Below, in pieces: positions 6,944 to 14,036 of a stretch of DNA of 16,739 nt. The notes below the pieces were generated by a model. That model was not told the origin of the DNA and did not search any database. It saw nothing but the letters and a program-made list of their open reading frames with translations. Position numbers and translations under genes: made by a program. Each line of letters opens with the position of its first letter. The stretch's first letter is position 1. Source of the DNA: JAWXBM01 sp034440115 (GTDB lineage Bacteria > Pseudomonadota > Gammaproteobacteria > Xanthomonadales > SZUA-36); contig JAWXBM010000156.1 in NCBI GenBank assembly GCA_034440115.1, forward strand, positions 1 through 16,739, written 5' to 3'.

Positions 6944-8575
6944 ATGCTGATCATCATTGGGCTCCTCGTCCAATGCAGCACGGCATGGGCCGCACCGGAA
7001 CTGGACTCCGAAATATCGGCTGTTCAGCTACAAATCGAGCAGTTGCTCAATATCAGCGATGCTGAAGTCGCGGGCGATACCATTTACCTGCAGGACCTGC
7101 TGCGCGAAGTTTATGCTGCAAACGCCTACGCACCACTGTGGACCAGCATCGAACGGCTGGATGAGTTGCGCACATTGTTGCTTGACTCAAGCAGCCACGG
7201 CCTGCAACCACGGGACTACCATTTGCGGGCAATTGACGTGCTTGTGCAGCAGACCCGAATCGCACCCAGCCCGGCAAACCGGGCAGCACTGGATGTACTG
7301 CTTACCGATAGCCTGATGCTCTATGGCCATCACCGCAGCCTGGGCAAGGTGAAGGCGCAGGACCTGGATCCGAATATCAATTTCAGGCGCGAAGCATTGA
7401 AAAGCTATCCGTCGGTCGAAGCGGTGCGGCATGCGGTCATCTTCGAAAATCTTGCTGCATTCATCGAATCGATTGCACCGACTTACGATTATTACGAAAT
7501 CCTCCGAGTACAACTGCGGCGCTACCGGCAACTGCAGGAGCAGGGGGGTTGGCCAAATGTCCCAGCCGGGCCTACTTTGCATCAAGGTGACCGGGGCGGG
7601 AGGGTTGCCTTACTGCGCCAACGGTTGCTGATAGAAGGTGAATTGTTCACGCCGGAAATTACCGACACAGAATTCTTCGATAGCCAGCTTGAACAGGCTG
7701 TGCGGAGTTTCCAGGTGCTTTATGGTTTGGACAGCGATGGCGTGGCTGGTAAGAAAACCATCGCAGCAATGAACGTGCCGGTGTTAACTCGCATCAACCA
7801 GTTGCGCCTGTCGCTGGAACGTTTGCGCTGGGTATCTCAGGAGGTCAATGACGAATTCATTGCGGTAAACATTGCCGGATTCCGGCTGTCCTACGTGCGC
7901 AATCAAAAAGTGGTGTGGACAACCCGCATCATGGTCGGTCAGCCCTACCGGAAAACCCCTATTTTTCGCGGTGATATCACCTATATCGAATTCAACCCCA
8001 CCTGGACCATTCCACCTACCATTCTGCGCAATGACACGCTGCCCGCTATCAAAAAGGATCCGGGCTACCTGGCTGCCAAGAACATTGCCGTGCTCGATGC
8101 ATCGGGGCGCAGACTTAACCCGGATGATATTGACTGGAACTCGTTTGGTAACAGCATTCCCTACACCTTGCGGCAGGATCCGGGGCCAAAAAATGCCCTC
8201 GGCAGAATGAAATTCATATTTCCTAATGCGCATTTTGTGTTCATGCACGACACACCCAACCAGGCGCCTTTTAACCTTCCTGAGCGCGCGTTCAGTTCCG
8301 GCTGCATTCGGGTGGAAAATGCCTTTGAACTGGCTGAGCTGGTGCTGCAGGATTTTAGTGATTTCACGCCGATGCAAATGCAGGCAGTGCTGGACAGTGG
8401 CCGTACCCAGCGGGTAGTGCTGTCCAAGCCAACGCCTGTATTGATACTGTATCTCACAGCCGCGCTCGATTCGTCCGGGAAGGCGAAGTTTTACCGCGAC
8501 GTTTATGGGCGCGACCCGGCAGAACTAATGGCCCTGGACGGACTGGTAAAAATTGATCTGCCGGGTTCGGACTGA
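6944..8575 (+). CDS. ldtD: L,D-transpeptidase of the LdtD (YcbB) type
   Basis: The 543-residue periplasmic enzyme makes 3-3 (DAP-DAP) peptidoglycan cross-links. After a signal peptide ending STAWA (cleavage near 16), a scaffold region is followed by a peptidoglycan-binding repeat (about 212-276) and a YkuD catalytic domain (about 304-470). The catalytic domain carries FMHDTP (His435) and SSGCIRV (Cys454 nucleophile). E. coli LdtD is 615 residues, so this is a somewhat shorter version. ATG 6944 is the conservative start. GTG 6926 is also in frame and would give the signal peptide a positive n-region (SPNKRM), but neither has a well-spaced Shine-Dalgarno sequence. The frame is open back to 6818, inside mepK; that extension looks spurious. 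The gap of 58 bases after mepK fits an operon. A palindrome after the stop may end the transcript. Confidence 0.93.
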   Translation: MLIIIGLLVQCSTAWAAPELDSEISAVQLQIEQLLNISDAEVAGDTIYLQDLLREVYAANAYAPLWTSIERLDELRTLLLDSSSHGLQPRDYHLRAIDVLVQQTRIAPSPANRAALDVLLTDSLMLYGHHRSLGKVKAQDLDPNINFRREALKSYPSVEAVRHAVIFENLAAFIESIAPTYDYYEILRVQLRRYRQLQEQGGWPNVPAGPTLHQGDRGGRVALLRQRLLIEGELFTPEITDTEFFDSQLEQAVRSFQVLYGLDSDGVAGKKTIAAMNVPVLTRINQLRLSLERLRWVSQEVNDEFIAVNIAGFRLSYVRNQKVVWTTRIMVGQPYRKTPIFRGDITYIEFNPTWTIPPTILRNDTLPAIKKDPGYLAAKNIAVLDASGRRLNPDDIDWNSFGNSIPYTLRQDPGPKNALGRMKFIFPNAHFVFMHDTPNQAPFNLPERAFSSGCIRVENAFELAELVLQDFSDFTPMQMQAVLDSGRTQRVVLSKPTPVLILYLTAALDSSGKAKFYRDVYGRDPAELMALDGLVKIDLPGSD

Positions 8576-8592
8576 CTGTCTCCTGGTGCAAG

Positions 8593-8641
8593 ATAATTTA
8601 GGTCAGAGTGAGCTGACCCAAATTATTTGTCCCCAATTATT
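8593..8641. repeat. REP-like palindrome with flanking AATTATT repeat, possible transcript end of ldtD
   Basis: An imperfect hairpin runs from 8593 to 8626: ATAATTT and GGTCAG pair with CTGACC and AAATTAT around an AGTGAG loop, with one A/C mismatch (13 of 14 positions paired). AATTATT recurs at 8621-8627 and 8635-8641, separated by TGTCCCC. The motif set (GGTCAG...CTGACC beside a GGGGACAAATAATT-type block on the minus strand) resembles REP elements mobilised by RAYT transposases in gammaproteobacteria, from recalled knowledge only. It fills the ldtD-permease gap and may stop or stabilise the ldtD transcript. Confidence 0.5.
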
Positions 8642-8657
8642 CGTGCTCTGAACCCTC

Positions 8658-8663
8658 TACAAT
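8658..8663 (+). promoter_or_regulatory. Candidate -10 box immediately upstream of the SLC13 permease start
   Basis: TACAAT matches the -10 consensus at 5 of 6 bases and ends 7 bases before the ATG at 8671. No Shine-Dalgarno sequence is visible between them, and no good -35 lies 16-18 bases upstream (it would fall in the REP-like AATTATT). If used, the transcript would be leaderless or nearly so. Confidence 0.3.
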
Positions 8664-8670
8664 CAAGCCT

Positions 8671-10581
8671 ATGACCACGGAACAAATCCAGATTCTGTCT
8701 ATCCTTGGAGCCACCATCGCCGTATTCCTGTGGGGGCGCTGGCGGCATGACCTGGTGGCTATGGCTGGCCTGCTGGCCTGTGTATTTGCCGGCCTGGTAC
8801 CCGCGGCAAGTGCCTTCAGCGGGTTTGGACACCCAGCGGTGATCACCGTTGGCTGCGTCTTGATCCTGAGTTCGGGTTTACAGGACACCGGTGTTGTGGA
8901 CGTGCTCACCCGCCGCGTACTACCCACCAAGGCTGGCCCCATGCTTACCATCGCATCAATCATGGGCCTTGGGGCAGTGCTCTCCGCTTTCATGAACAAC
9001 GTCGGTGCCATGGCTTTACTGATGCCGGTAGCCATTCAGATTTCCAGGCGCCTCAATCTGCCACCCGGAAAAGTGCTGATGCCGCTTTCTTTTGGAACCA
9101 TCCTGGGCGGCATGACTACACTTATCGGCACACCCCCCAATCTGATTGTTTCTGGCTTTCGTGAGGCAGCCGGAATGGGCAGCTTCAGCATGTTCGATTT
9201 CACTCCGGTGGGGCTGGCGATTGCCGGTGGCGGAATCGTGTTCGTGGCCCTGCTTGGCTGGAAAATCGTTCCGGCGCGGGAACAGAAGGGCGTTGACAGT
9301 TTTGAAACGGGAGCATATCTCACCGAAGCACGGATCGTTGCAGGCTCCAGGACTGAGGGAAAGACCCTGCGGGAAATTGATGATGAGCTGGCAAAATCCG
9401 ATGCGCAGATTATTGGCATGGTCAGAAACGGTTTTCGCATAACCGCGCCGAACACATTGCGGGTGCTTCGAATTGGCGACATTCTCATTATCGAGGCAGA
9501 CCCGGAAACCCTGATTTCTTCCCTGTCCTCGCTTGGCCTGGTGCTTGAGGAACAGCAGCAAACGAAGGAAGCGGAGCAGGCCGCCGAAAAGGACGAAACA
9601 GGCGACGACTCAACCAGCCCCGCAAGTAAAATGGCCTCAGCGAAGGAGCAGGAGCCGGAAGACAAAGCCGCGGCAGACAAAGCCCCGAAAGACAAAGCCC
9701 CGGCAGACAAAGCCCCGGCAGACAAAGAAGTTGTGCTGCGCGAACTGGTGATCAAGCCCAACTCATTGCTGATCGGACGCTCTGCAACCGATGTTCAACT
9801 GCGCACGCGTTACAACCTCAACCTGCTGGCGATTTCGCGTCAGGGACAGCGTTCCATCAAACGATTGCGCACAGCCCTGTTCAAACCGGGCGATGTGTTA
9901 TTGATGCAAGGCGCACCTGGTTCCCTGTTGGGATTTGCCTCGGCGTCTGGATGCCTGCCTTTGGCAGCGCGTGATTTGAGTATACCCAACCAGCGCAAAG
10001 CAACCGCCGCCGTGGGCATCATGGCGCTGGCCATTGGTGCGGCCGCATTTGGCCTGATGCCTGCCGTCATCGCCTTTGCAACCGGTGTGCTGCTATTCAT
10101 GCTGTTTGGGGTTATTCCCCTGCGGCGGCTTTACGACGCCATTGACTGGCCGGTTATTGTGCTGTTGGGTGCCCTGATTCCTGTTGCGGTCGCGATGGAA
10201 ACCACCGGCACGGCCGATCTGCTGGCAAGGACCCTGCTCGATGATGTTGCGCAGGGCCGGCCCATCATTGCGTTGGCTCTGATCCTGGTAGTTACCATGA
10301 CACTGTCGGATTTCATGAATAATGCGGCGACGGCCGCCGTTATGTGCCCCATTGCAATCAGCACCGCACAGCATTTGGGCGTTAACGTCGACACCTTCCT
10401 GATGGCCGTTGCTGTGGGCGCATCCTGCGCCTTTCTCACCCCGATTGGTCATCAGAACAACACCCTCATACTGGGGCCCGGCGGCTTTCGCTTCAGCGAT
10501 TACTGGAAGCTGGGCCTGCCCACAGAGATTCTCATCGTGGCCATTGGTGTGCCGATGCTGCTGGTGGTCTGGCCACTTTGA
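8671..10581 (+). CDS. SLC13 (DASS/ArsB-like) family permease with two RCK_C (TrkA_C) domains
   Basis: The 636-residue inner-membrane transporter is of the type annotated as Na+/sulfate or Na+/dicarboxylate symporter. The N-terminal membrane half (about 8-200) contains SAFMNNVGAMALLMP (105-119) and LIGTPPNLIVSGF (151-163). The C-terminal half (about 445-636) contains the pseudo-symmetric LSDFMNNAATAAVMCP (545-560) and FLTPIGHQNN (588-597). Between them are two cytosolic RCK_C ligand-binding modules, about 218-293 and 353-425, a layout common in bacterial SLC13 proteins. The modules are joined by a charged, alanine/lysine-rich linker (about 294-352) built partly from DNA repeats. No Shine-Dalgarno sequence is seen; a TACAAT box lies directly upstream. 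The substrate (sulfate, dicarboxylate or other anion) cannot be decided from sequence or neighbours. Confidence 0.9.
   Translation: MTTEQIQILSILGATIAVFLWGRWRHDLVAMAGLLACVFAGLVPAASAFSGFGHPAVITVGCVLILSSGLQDTGVVDVLTRRVLPTKAGPMLTIASIMGLGAVLSAFMNNVGAMALLMPVAIQISRRLNLPPGKVLMPLSFGTILGGMTTLIGTPPNLIVSGFREAAGMGSFSMFDFTPVGLAIAGGGIVFVALLGWKIVPAREQKGVDSFETGAYLTEARIVAGSRTEGKTLREIDDELAKSDAQIIGMVRNGFRITAPNTLRVLRIGDILIIEADPETLISSLSSLGLVLEEQQQTKEAEQAAEKDETGDDSTSPASKMASAKEQEPEDKAAADKAPKDKAPADKAPADKEVVLRELVIKPNSLLIGRSATDVQLRTRYNLNLLAISRQGQRSIKRLRTALFKPGDVLLMQGAPGSLLGFASASGCLPLAARDLSIPNQRKATAAVGIMALAIGAAAFGLMPAVIAFATGVLLFMLFGVIPLRRLYDAIDWPVIVLLGALIPVAVAMETTGTADLLARTLLDDVAQGRPIIALALILVVTMTLSDFMNNAATAAVMCPIAISTAQHLGVNVDTFLMAVAVGASCAFLTPIGHQNNTLILGPGGFRFSDYWKLGLPTEILIVAIGVPMLLVVWPL
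9661..9727 (+). repeat. 15-bp tandem repeat (about 4.5 copies) inside the permease gene
   Basis: Five successive starts of GACAAAG occur at 9661, 9676, 9691, 9706 and 9721, with unit GACAAAGCCCCGGCA. Two units are identical and the others differ by one or two bases. Because the unit is 15 bases, copy-number change stays in frame and alters only a DKAPA-type linker (from residue 331) between the two RCK_C domains. Confidence 0.9.
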
Positions 10582-10710
10582 TCCGGAATCGGTCTATGAC
10601 CTCAGTCCACCCGTGCCTCCCTGATGACACCGCATGCGTACTTGATGGTCATCACTATGCGCTTCTGAATCTATTGAATCTTTCTTGCAACTTACATTAT
10701 CTTAGGAGTA

Positions 10711-11829
10711 ATGAAGAGCGCAGAACGCAGTATACGAGGCTTGTTGGCGGAGGCGGGTATTCAGCCGAACGGGGCGAATCCGTGGGATATCAAGGTGCAC
10801 AACCCGGATTTCTACGGCCGCGTATTGTCCCACGGGTCGCTCGGGTTTGGAGAATCCTACATGGACGGCTGGTGGGACTGCGAAGACCTGGCGGGCCTGT
10901 TCGAGCGCGTGACCGGGGCCAGACTCCAGAAAAAGGTGCGGCCGGCCTCGTTGCTCGTGCCGTACGTCCTCGAAAAACTTCTCAATATGCAGACCCGGCG
11001 GCGCTCCCGAAAGGTCGCGCGGCAGCACTATGACCTGGGCAACGATCTCTACCAGATCATGCTGGACCCCTACATGCAGTACACCTCCGCTTACTGGAAA
11101 GACGCGGACTCTCTCGACCAGGCGCAACGCAACAAGCTCGATCTCAGTTGTCGCAAGCTGCAGCTTGAGCCCGGCATGCGCGTGCTGGACGCCGGCTGCG
11201 GTTTCGGCGGTTTCGCACGCTATGCGGCGGAGCACTGCGGCGTCGAGGTATACGGCGTAACCCTGTCCAAACGACAATTGGCCTTCGGCCAGGCGTTCTG
11301 TGCCGGCCTGCCGGTTACCATCGAAATGAAGGACTACCGGGACATCACGGAAACCGGTTTCGACCGCATCGCAACGATCGGGATGATGGAGCACGTCGGC
11401 ACCAGGAATTACCGTGCCTGTCTGCAACAGATGTCACGCTACCTGAAGGACGATGGCCTGATGCTGCTGCACTGCATCGGCTCGGAAGTGACCGGCAAGG
11501 TCACGGATCGGTGGATCACCAAGTACATCTTTCCCAACTCCATCCTGCCCTCTGCGGTCGAACTCACCACGGCCGCCGAAGGGGTTTTCGTGCTGGAGGA
11601 CTGGCACAACTTCGGTGCGTCCTACGCGAAAACCCTGCTGGCCTGGCACACCAACTGCGAAGCGGGCTGGGAGAAGCTCCCCGCCGATCGCTATGACGAG
11701 CGCTTCCGCCGCATGTGGCGCTACTACCTGCTGGCCTGTAGCGGGGCCTTTGCCTCGCGCTCGATCCAGCTTTGGCAGCTCGTGCTGTCGAAGGGCGGCG
11801 TGGCCGGCGGCTACGACGCGCCGCGCTGA
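10711..11829 (+). CDS. cfa: Cyclopropane-fatty-acyl-phospholipid synthase family methyltransferase
   Basis: The 372-residue SAM-dependent enzyme modifies double bonds of membrane phospholipid acyl chains by adding a methylene or methyl group. It aligns from end to end with recalled E. coli Cfa (382 residues): HNPDFYGRVL...GSLGFGESYMDGWW (30-55), HYDLGNDLY (106-114), the SAM motif VLDAGCGFGGFA (158-169), GMMEHVG (224-230, Glu227), LLHCIGS (252-258, His254) and EDWHNFGASY (296-305, Tyr305). The bicarbonate-binding cysteine of E. coli Cfa (Cys139, in YSCAYW) reads Ser126 in YTSAYW. TAGGAG lies only 2 bases before the ATG, an unusually short spacing. The gene is GC-richer than its left and right neighbours and converges on a FAD oxidoreductase 30 bases away. 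Cfa is the default call; a 10-methylene-forming methyltransferase is the alternative. Confidence 0.92.
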   Translation: MKSAERSIRGLLAEAGIQPNGANPWDIKVHNPDFYGRVLSHGSLGFGESYMDGWWDCEDLAGLFERVTGARLQKKVRPASLLVPYVLEKLLNMQTRRRSRKVARQHYDLGNDLYQIMLDPYMQYTSAYWKDADSLDQAQRNKLDLSCRKLQLEPGMRVLDAGCGFGGFARYAAEHCGVEVYGVTLSKRQLAFGQAFCAGLPVTIEMKDYRDITETGFDRIATIGMMEHVGTRNYRACLQQMSRYLKDDGLMLLHCIGSEVTGKVTDRWITKYIFPNSILPSAVELTTAAEGVFVLEDWHNFGASYAKTLLAWHTNCEAGWEKLPADRYDERFRRMWRYYLLACSGAFASRSIQLWQLVLSKGGVAGGYDAPR

Positions 11830-11859
11830 GGCGAGAGAGGGAGAAGCAGGCGGTCGGCG

Positions 11860-13194
11860 TCAGGCGCCGAGCACGCATTTCTCGTACAGGTCTTTGAGCT
11901 GGCCCTGAGGGTCGTACTTCTTCTTCAGCTGCCGATAGTGCGCCTCGTTGTAAATCGACCAGAACCTGTCGCGCTGGTAGAAAGACTCGGAGTAAAGCGA
12001 CTTCGCACCGCCCAGCTCCTGCGTTTTCTGCTCGATCAGCCGGTTGAAGTGGCCAAGTTCGTGCGGCTCACGGCTTTTGATCACGTCCCAGAAGCCGAAA
12101 TCGAGATAGAGCACATCCTCGTTCATCGGGAACAGCGGCGTCGGCGCCGACCGGTCGCGGTGGCGGGCCGGACAAATCCAGATCGGCAGGATGCCGACGG
12201 AGTCCATCAGGAAGCGGAAAAACTCCTCCGCCCGCGCGAGCGGGATGCAAATGTCCTGGATGACCGACTCGCTGTGCAGCCCACGGATTTTGTCCAGTCC
12301 GGCGGTCAGGCCGTATTTGCTGTTCCAGCGCATGATCTTCGTGTAGGTCGCTGAATTCAGTCGCCGCGGGCCGGCCAGGCGCCGCAACAGGGGGTTTTGC
12401 ATACCGAGGTTTTTCGAGCACCAGAACCAGTCGGAATCCCAGCGCCAGATGTAATCGCGGATCGTCAGAAAGTCCTCTTGCTTTTCCCGTATGGACTGGT
12501 AGTAGATGTTGCGGTAGCGATAGTCGCTGGTTGCCGGTGCGCTCTGCGCGTGCCGCCCCTGGGTCACGTAAAATTCGTCCGGACCGAAGATCACGCCGTC
12601 CACGAAGTCGGCATCGGAACCGCAACTGCGCTCAAGAGCGGCAAAGAACGCCGAGGGCGTCTGGCAGTGCTGATGACGCAGGTGCACGAAGCCCCTGACT
12701 GGCATGGTCCCGGCTTTCAGTTTCAGGACGTAGCCAAGGGTTCCGTACGAGTTGGGAAGTCCGTGAAAAAGGTCGCTGTGCTCGTTTTCGGGCGTGCATA
12801 CCACGACTTCTCCGCCCGGCAGCAGAACGTCCATTTCCTGGACGGTTTCGTGCACCAGGCCGTAGCGGAACGAAGACGACTCGATGCCGAGCCCCGAAAC
12901 CGCGCCGCCTATGGTGATCGACTTGAGCTGCGGAACCACGCAGGGCATCACGCCGTGCTGCAGCGTTGCCTCGACCAGGCTCGAATAGGGTGTCATGCCC
13001 TCCACTTCCACCCAGCCGCGAGCAGGGTCTGTGCGCAGCACCTGGGTGAAATCGCGCACGTCGATTTTCTGCTGCGTCGCAGCGGTCCGTTGGCGAAACA
13101 GGTTCGACGTGTCCTTTTGAATACCGACGGCGCCTGCAGTCGCGGATTTCATCTGCGCTGCAAGCCGATCGCGTTTGGATTCGTAACTGTTCAC
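11860..13194 (-). CDS. FAD-binding oxidoreductase, DHCR24/Diminuto-like (PCMH-type)
   Basis: The 444-residue flavoprotein has an FAD_binding_4 N-terminal domain. The segment VVPQLKSITIGGAVSG followed by GIESSSFRYGLVH (86-115) and YGTLGYVLKLK (150-160) closely matches the FAD pocket of eukaryotic delta24-sterol reductase (DHCR24). Further shared blocks are the YYQS...EDFLTIRDYIWRWD stretch and a conserved C-terminal tail (YDPQGQLKDLYEKCV). Such proteins reduce or oxidise C=C bonds in lipids. No sterol genes are present here, but a Cfa-like methyltransferase lies tail-to-tail 30 bases away. A role in reducing a methylene-fatty acid is therefore possible, as proposed for actinobacterial FAD proteins beside Cfa-like enzymes. 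The start is GTG at 13194 with no strong Shine-Dalgarno sequence; in-frame ATG 13152 is an alternative. It shares the high GC of the cfa gene. Confidence 0.85.
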   Translation of the reverse strand: MNSYESKRDRLAAQMKSATAGAVGIQKDTSNLFRQRTAATQQKIDVRDFTQVLRTDPARGWVEVEGMTPYSSLVEATLQHGVMPCVVPQLKSITIGGAVSGLGIESSSFRYGLVHETVQEMDVLLPGGEVVVCTPENEHSDLFHGLPNSYGTLGYVLKLKAGTMPVRGFVHLRHQHCQTPSAFFAALERSCGSDADFVDGVIFGPDEFYVTQGRHAQSAPATSDYRYRNIYYQSIREKQEDFLTIRDYIWRWDSDWFWCSKNLGMQNPLLRRLAGPRRLNSATYTKIMRWNSKYGLTAGLDKIRGLHSESVIQDICIPLARAEEFFRFLMDSVGILPIWICPARHRDRSAPTPLFPMNEDVLYLDFGFWDVIKSREPHELGHFNRLIEQKTQELGGAKSLYSESFYQRDRFWSIYNEAHYRQLKKKYDPQGQLKDLYEKCVLGA

Positions 13195-13549
13195 GGTTCA
13201 ACAGTATCAGAGGATTGGCTAAGGTGAATATCCCACTTCGCTGATTCGTTGCCAGTCTGCAACCACGGAGGTCTTTCTGGACCCATCATTCCCACCCGGT
13301 TTTTATCCGACCACGGCAGCAGCTTGACGGATCAACAAGGAAAGCGCGATAATATGGGCCTCATTGCTCTATTCTGGCTGTCATTCAAGGCGGCAACTTT
13401 CTGCAGATACAGATCATCACGTCACCCTTCCGGGGTTGAACGCCACACTCAGTCTACTCTTTGAAGGTCGGCGGATTGTCGAAGGCTCGCTGGCAGCGAA
13501 ACAGGATAGTAAATGAGAAGCTGAGTGTACTCATCAACGAAAGGAGTAT
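13195..13549. other. 355-base intergenic region: promoter and leader for the small secreted protein
   Basis: This gap separates the GTG start of the FAD oxidoreductase (-) from the small protein gene (+). It holds a good plus-strand promoter (13324-13353) and then about 190 bases of untranslated leader. In the leader, ACACTCAG (13445-13452) and CTGAGTGT (13521-13528) are exact complements and could form a long-range stem that ends close to the AAGGAG Shine-Dalgarno sequence at 13541-13546. I recognise no riboswitch family, and the short reading frames here lack coding character. Confidence 0.45.
13324..13353 (+). promoter_or_regulatory. Sigma70-type promoter upstream of the small secreted protein gene
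   Basis: TTGACG (13324-13329) and GATAAT (13348-13353) each match consensus at 5 of 6 bases and are separated by 18 bases, within the accepted range. Transcription would start near 13360 and run through a leader of about 190 bases into the gene at 13550. It is the best promoter match I found in the window. Confidence 0.55.
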
Positions 13550-13867
13550 ATGCAAGTGAAGAGAAAACTGACGTTTGTAATATTCGGACTGGTGCTTGCT
13601 CTGATATCCGTGTCTGGAGCAGTCGCGCAAGAGACGTCCAAGCGCGTTGCCACAGTGCCTCAGGACAGAATCCCCGTAACGATAGTTCAAACCGGGAAGG
13701 CTATTCCTGTTGAATCTTTGCCGCCCGAAGCCAGGGCACAGCTTGAGCGGGTCAAATCTGCCGCCCAGGGGTTGGTCGATCAATCAGATGCCAGTGGAGA
13801 GAGGCTGGTTCTAACGATTAACTGCAGTTGGCATCCATTGAAGTGCAACATCATCATAGAATTCTGA
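13550..13867 (+). CDS. Small secreted protein of unknown function
   Basis: I do not recognise this 105-residue protein. It has a textbook signal peptide: a basic n-region (MQVKRK), a hydrophobic core (LTFVIFGLVLALISV) and cleavage after AVA near residue 26. That leaves a mature product of about 79 residues with a proline-containing middle (IPVESLPPEARAQLERVKSA) and a C-terminus with two cysteines (92 and 99, in NCSWHPLKCNIIIEF) that could form a disulfide. An AAGGAG Shine-Dalgarno sequence lies 3 bases before the ATG. GTG 13556, 9 bases from it and in frame, is better spaced and may be the true start (giving M-K-R-K). A promoter upstream and a hairpin terminator 17 bases past the stop mark it as a single-gene unit, which argues that it is real. 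Confidence 0.7.
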   Translation: MQVKRKLTFVIFGLVLALISVSGAVAQETSKRVATVPQDRIPVTIVQTGKAIPVESLPPEARAQLERVKSAAQGLVDQSDASGERLVLTINCSWHPLKCNIIIEF

Positions 13868-13883
13868 GCATTCAAAAGTTTTC

Positions 13884-13913
13884 GACTCACGGCCCCAGGC
13901 GCCGTGGGTCTTT
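13884..13913 (+). terminator. Intrinsic terminator after the small secreted protein gene
   Basis: A 10-bp stem (GACTCACGGC paired with GCCGTGGGTC, one T-G wobble) with a 7-base loop CCCAGGC is followed by TTT and preceded by AAAAGTTTT. The T-tract is short, so efficiency is uncertain. The stem position, 17 bases beyond the TGA, fits a transcript end. Confidence 0.65.
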
Positions 13914-14036
13914 AAGCAGAAAAACACTTTAATAACAGCCAATTAACCATAAATTCGGTTATGCAGGTCCAGAATTCAGTTTCTGAAAGATGGTTTCAGG
14001 ATCGCGAATTGACATTGGAAGTGGTTGGTATTTGAA

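Noticed and set aside
12397..13227. Plus-strand reading frame of 276 codons
   Set aside because: It is antisense to the DHCR24-like FAD gene, which has strong family motifs. No Shine-Dalgarno sequence or domain is visible.
13249..13464. Plus-strand reading frame of 71 codons in the 355-base gap
   Set aside because: It spans the promoter at 13324-13353, has no Shine-Dalgarno sequence and has a composition unlike a protein. Kept as leader DNA.
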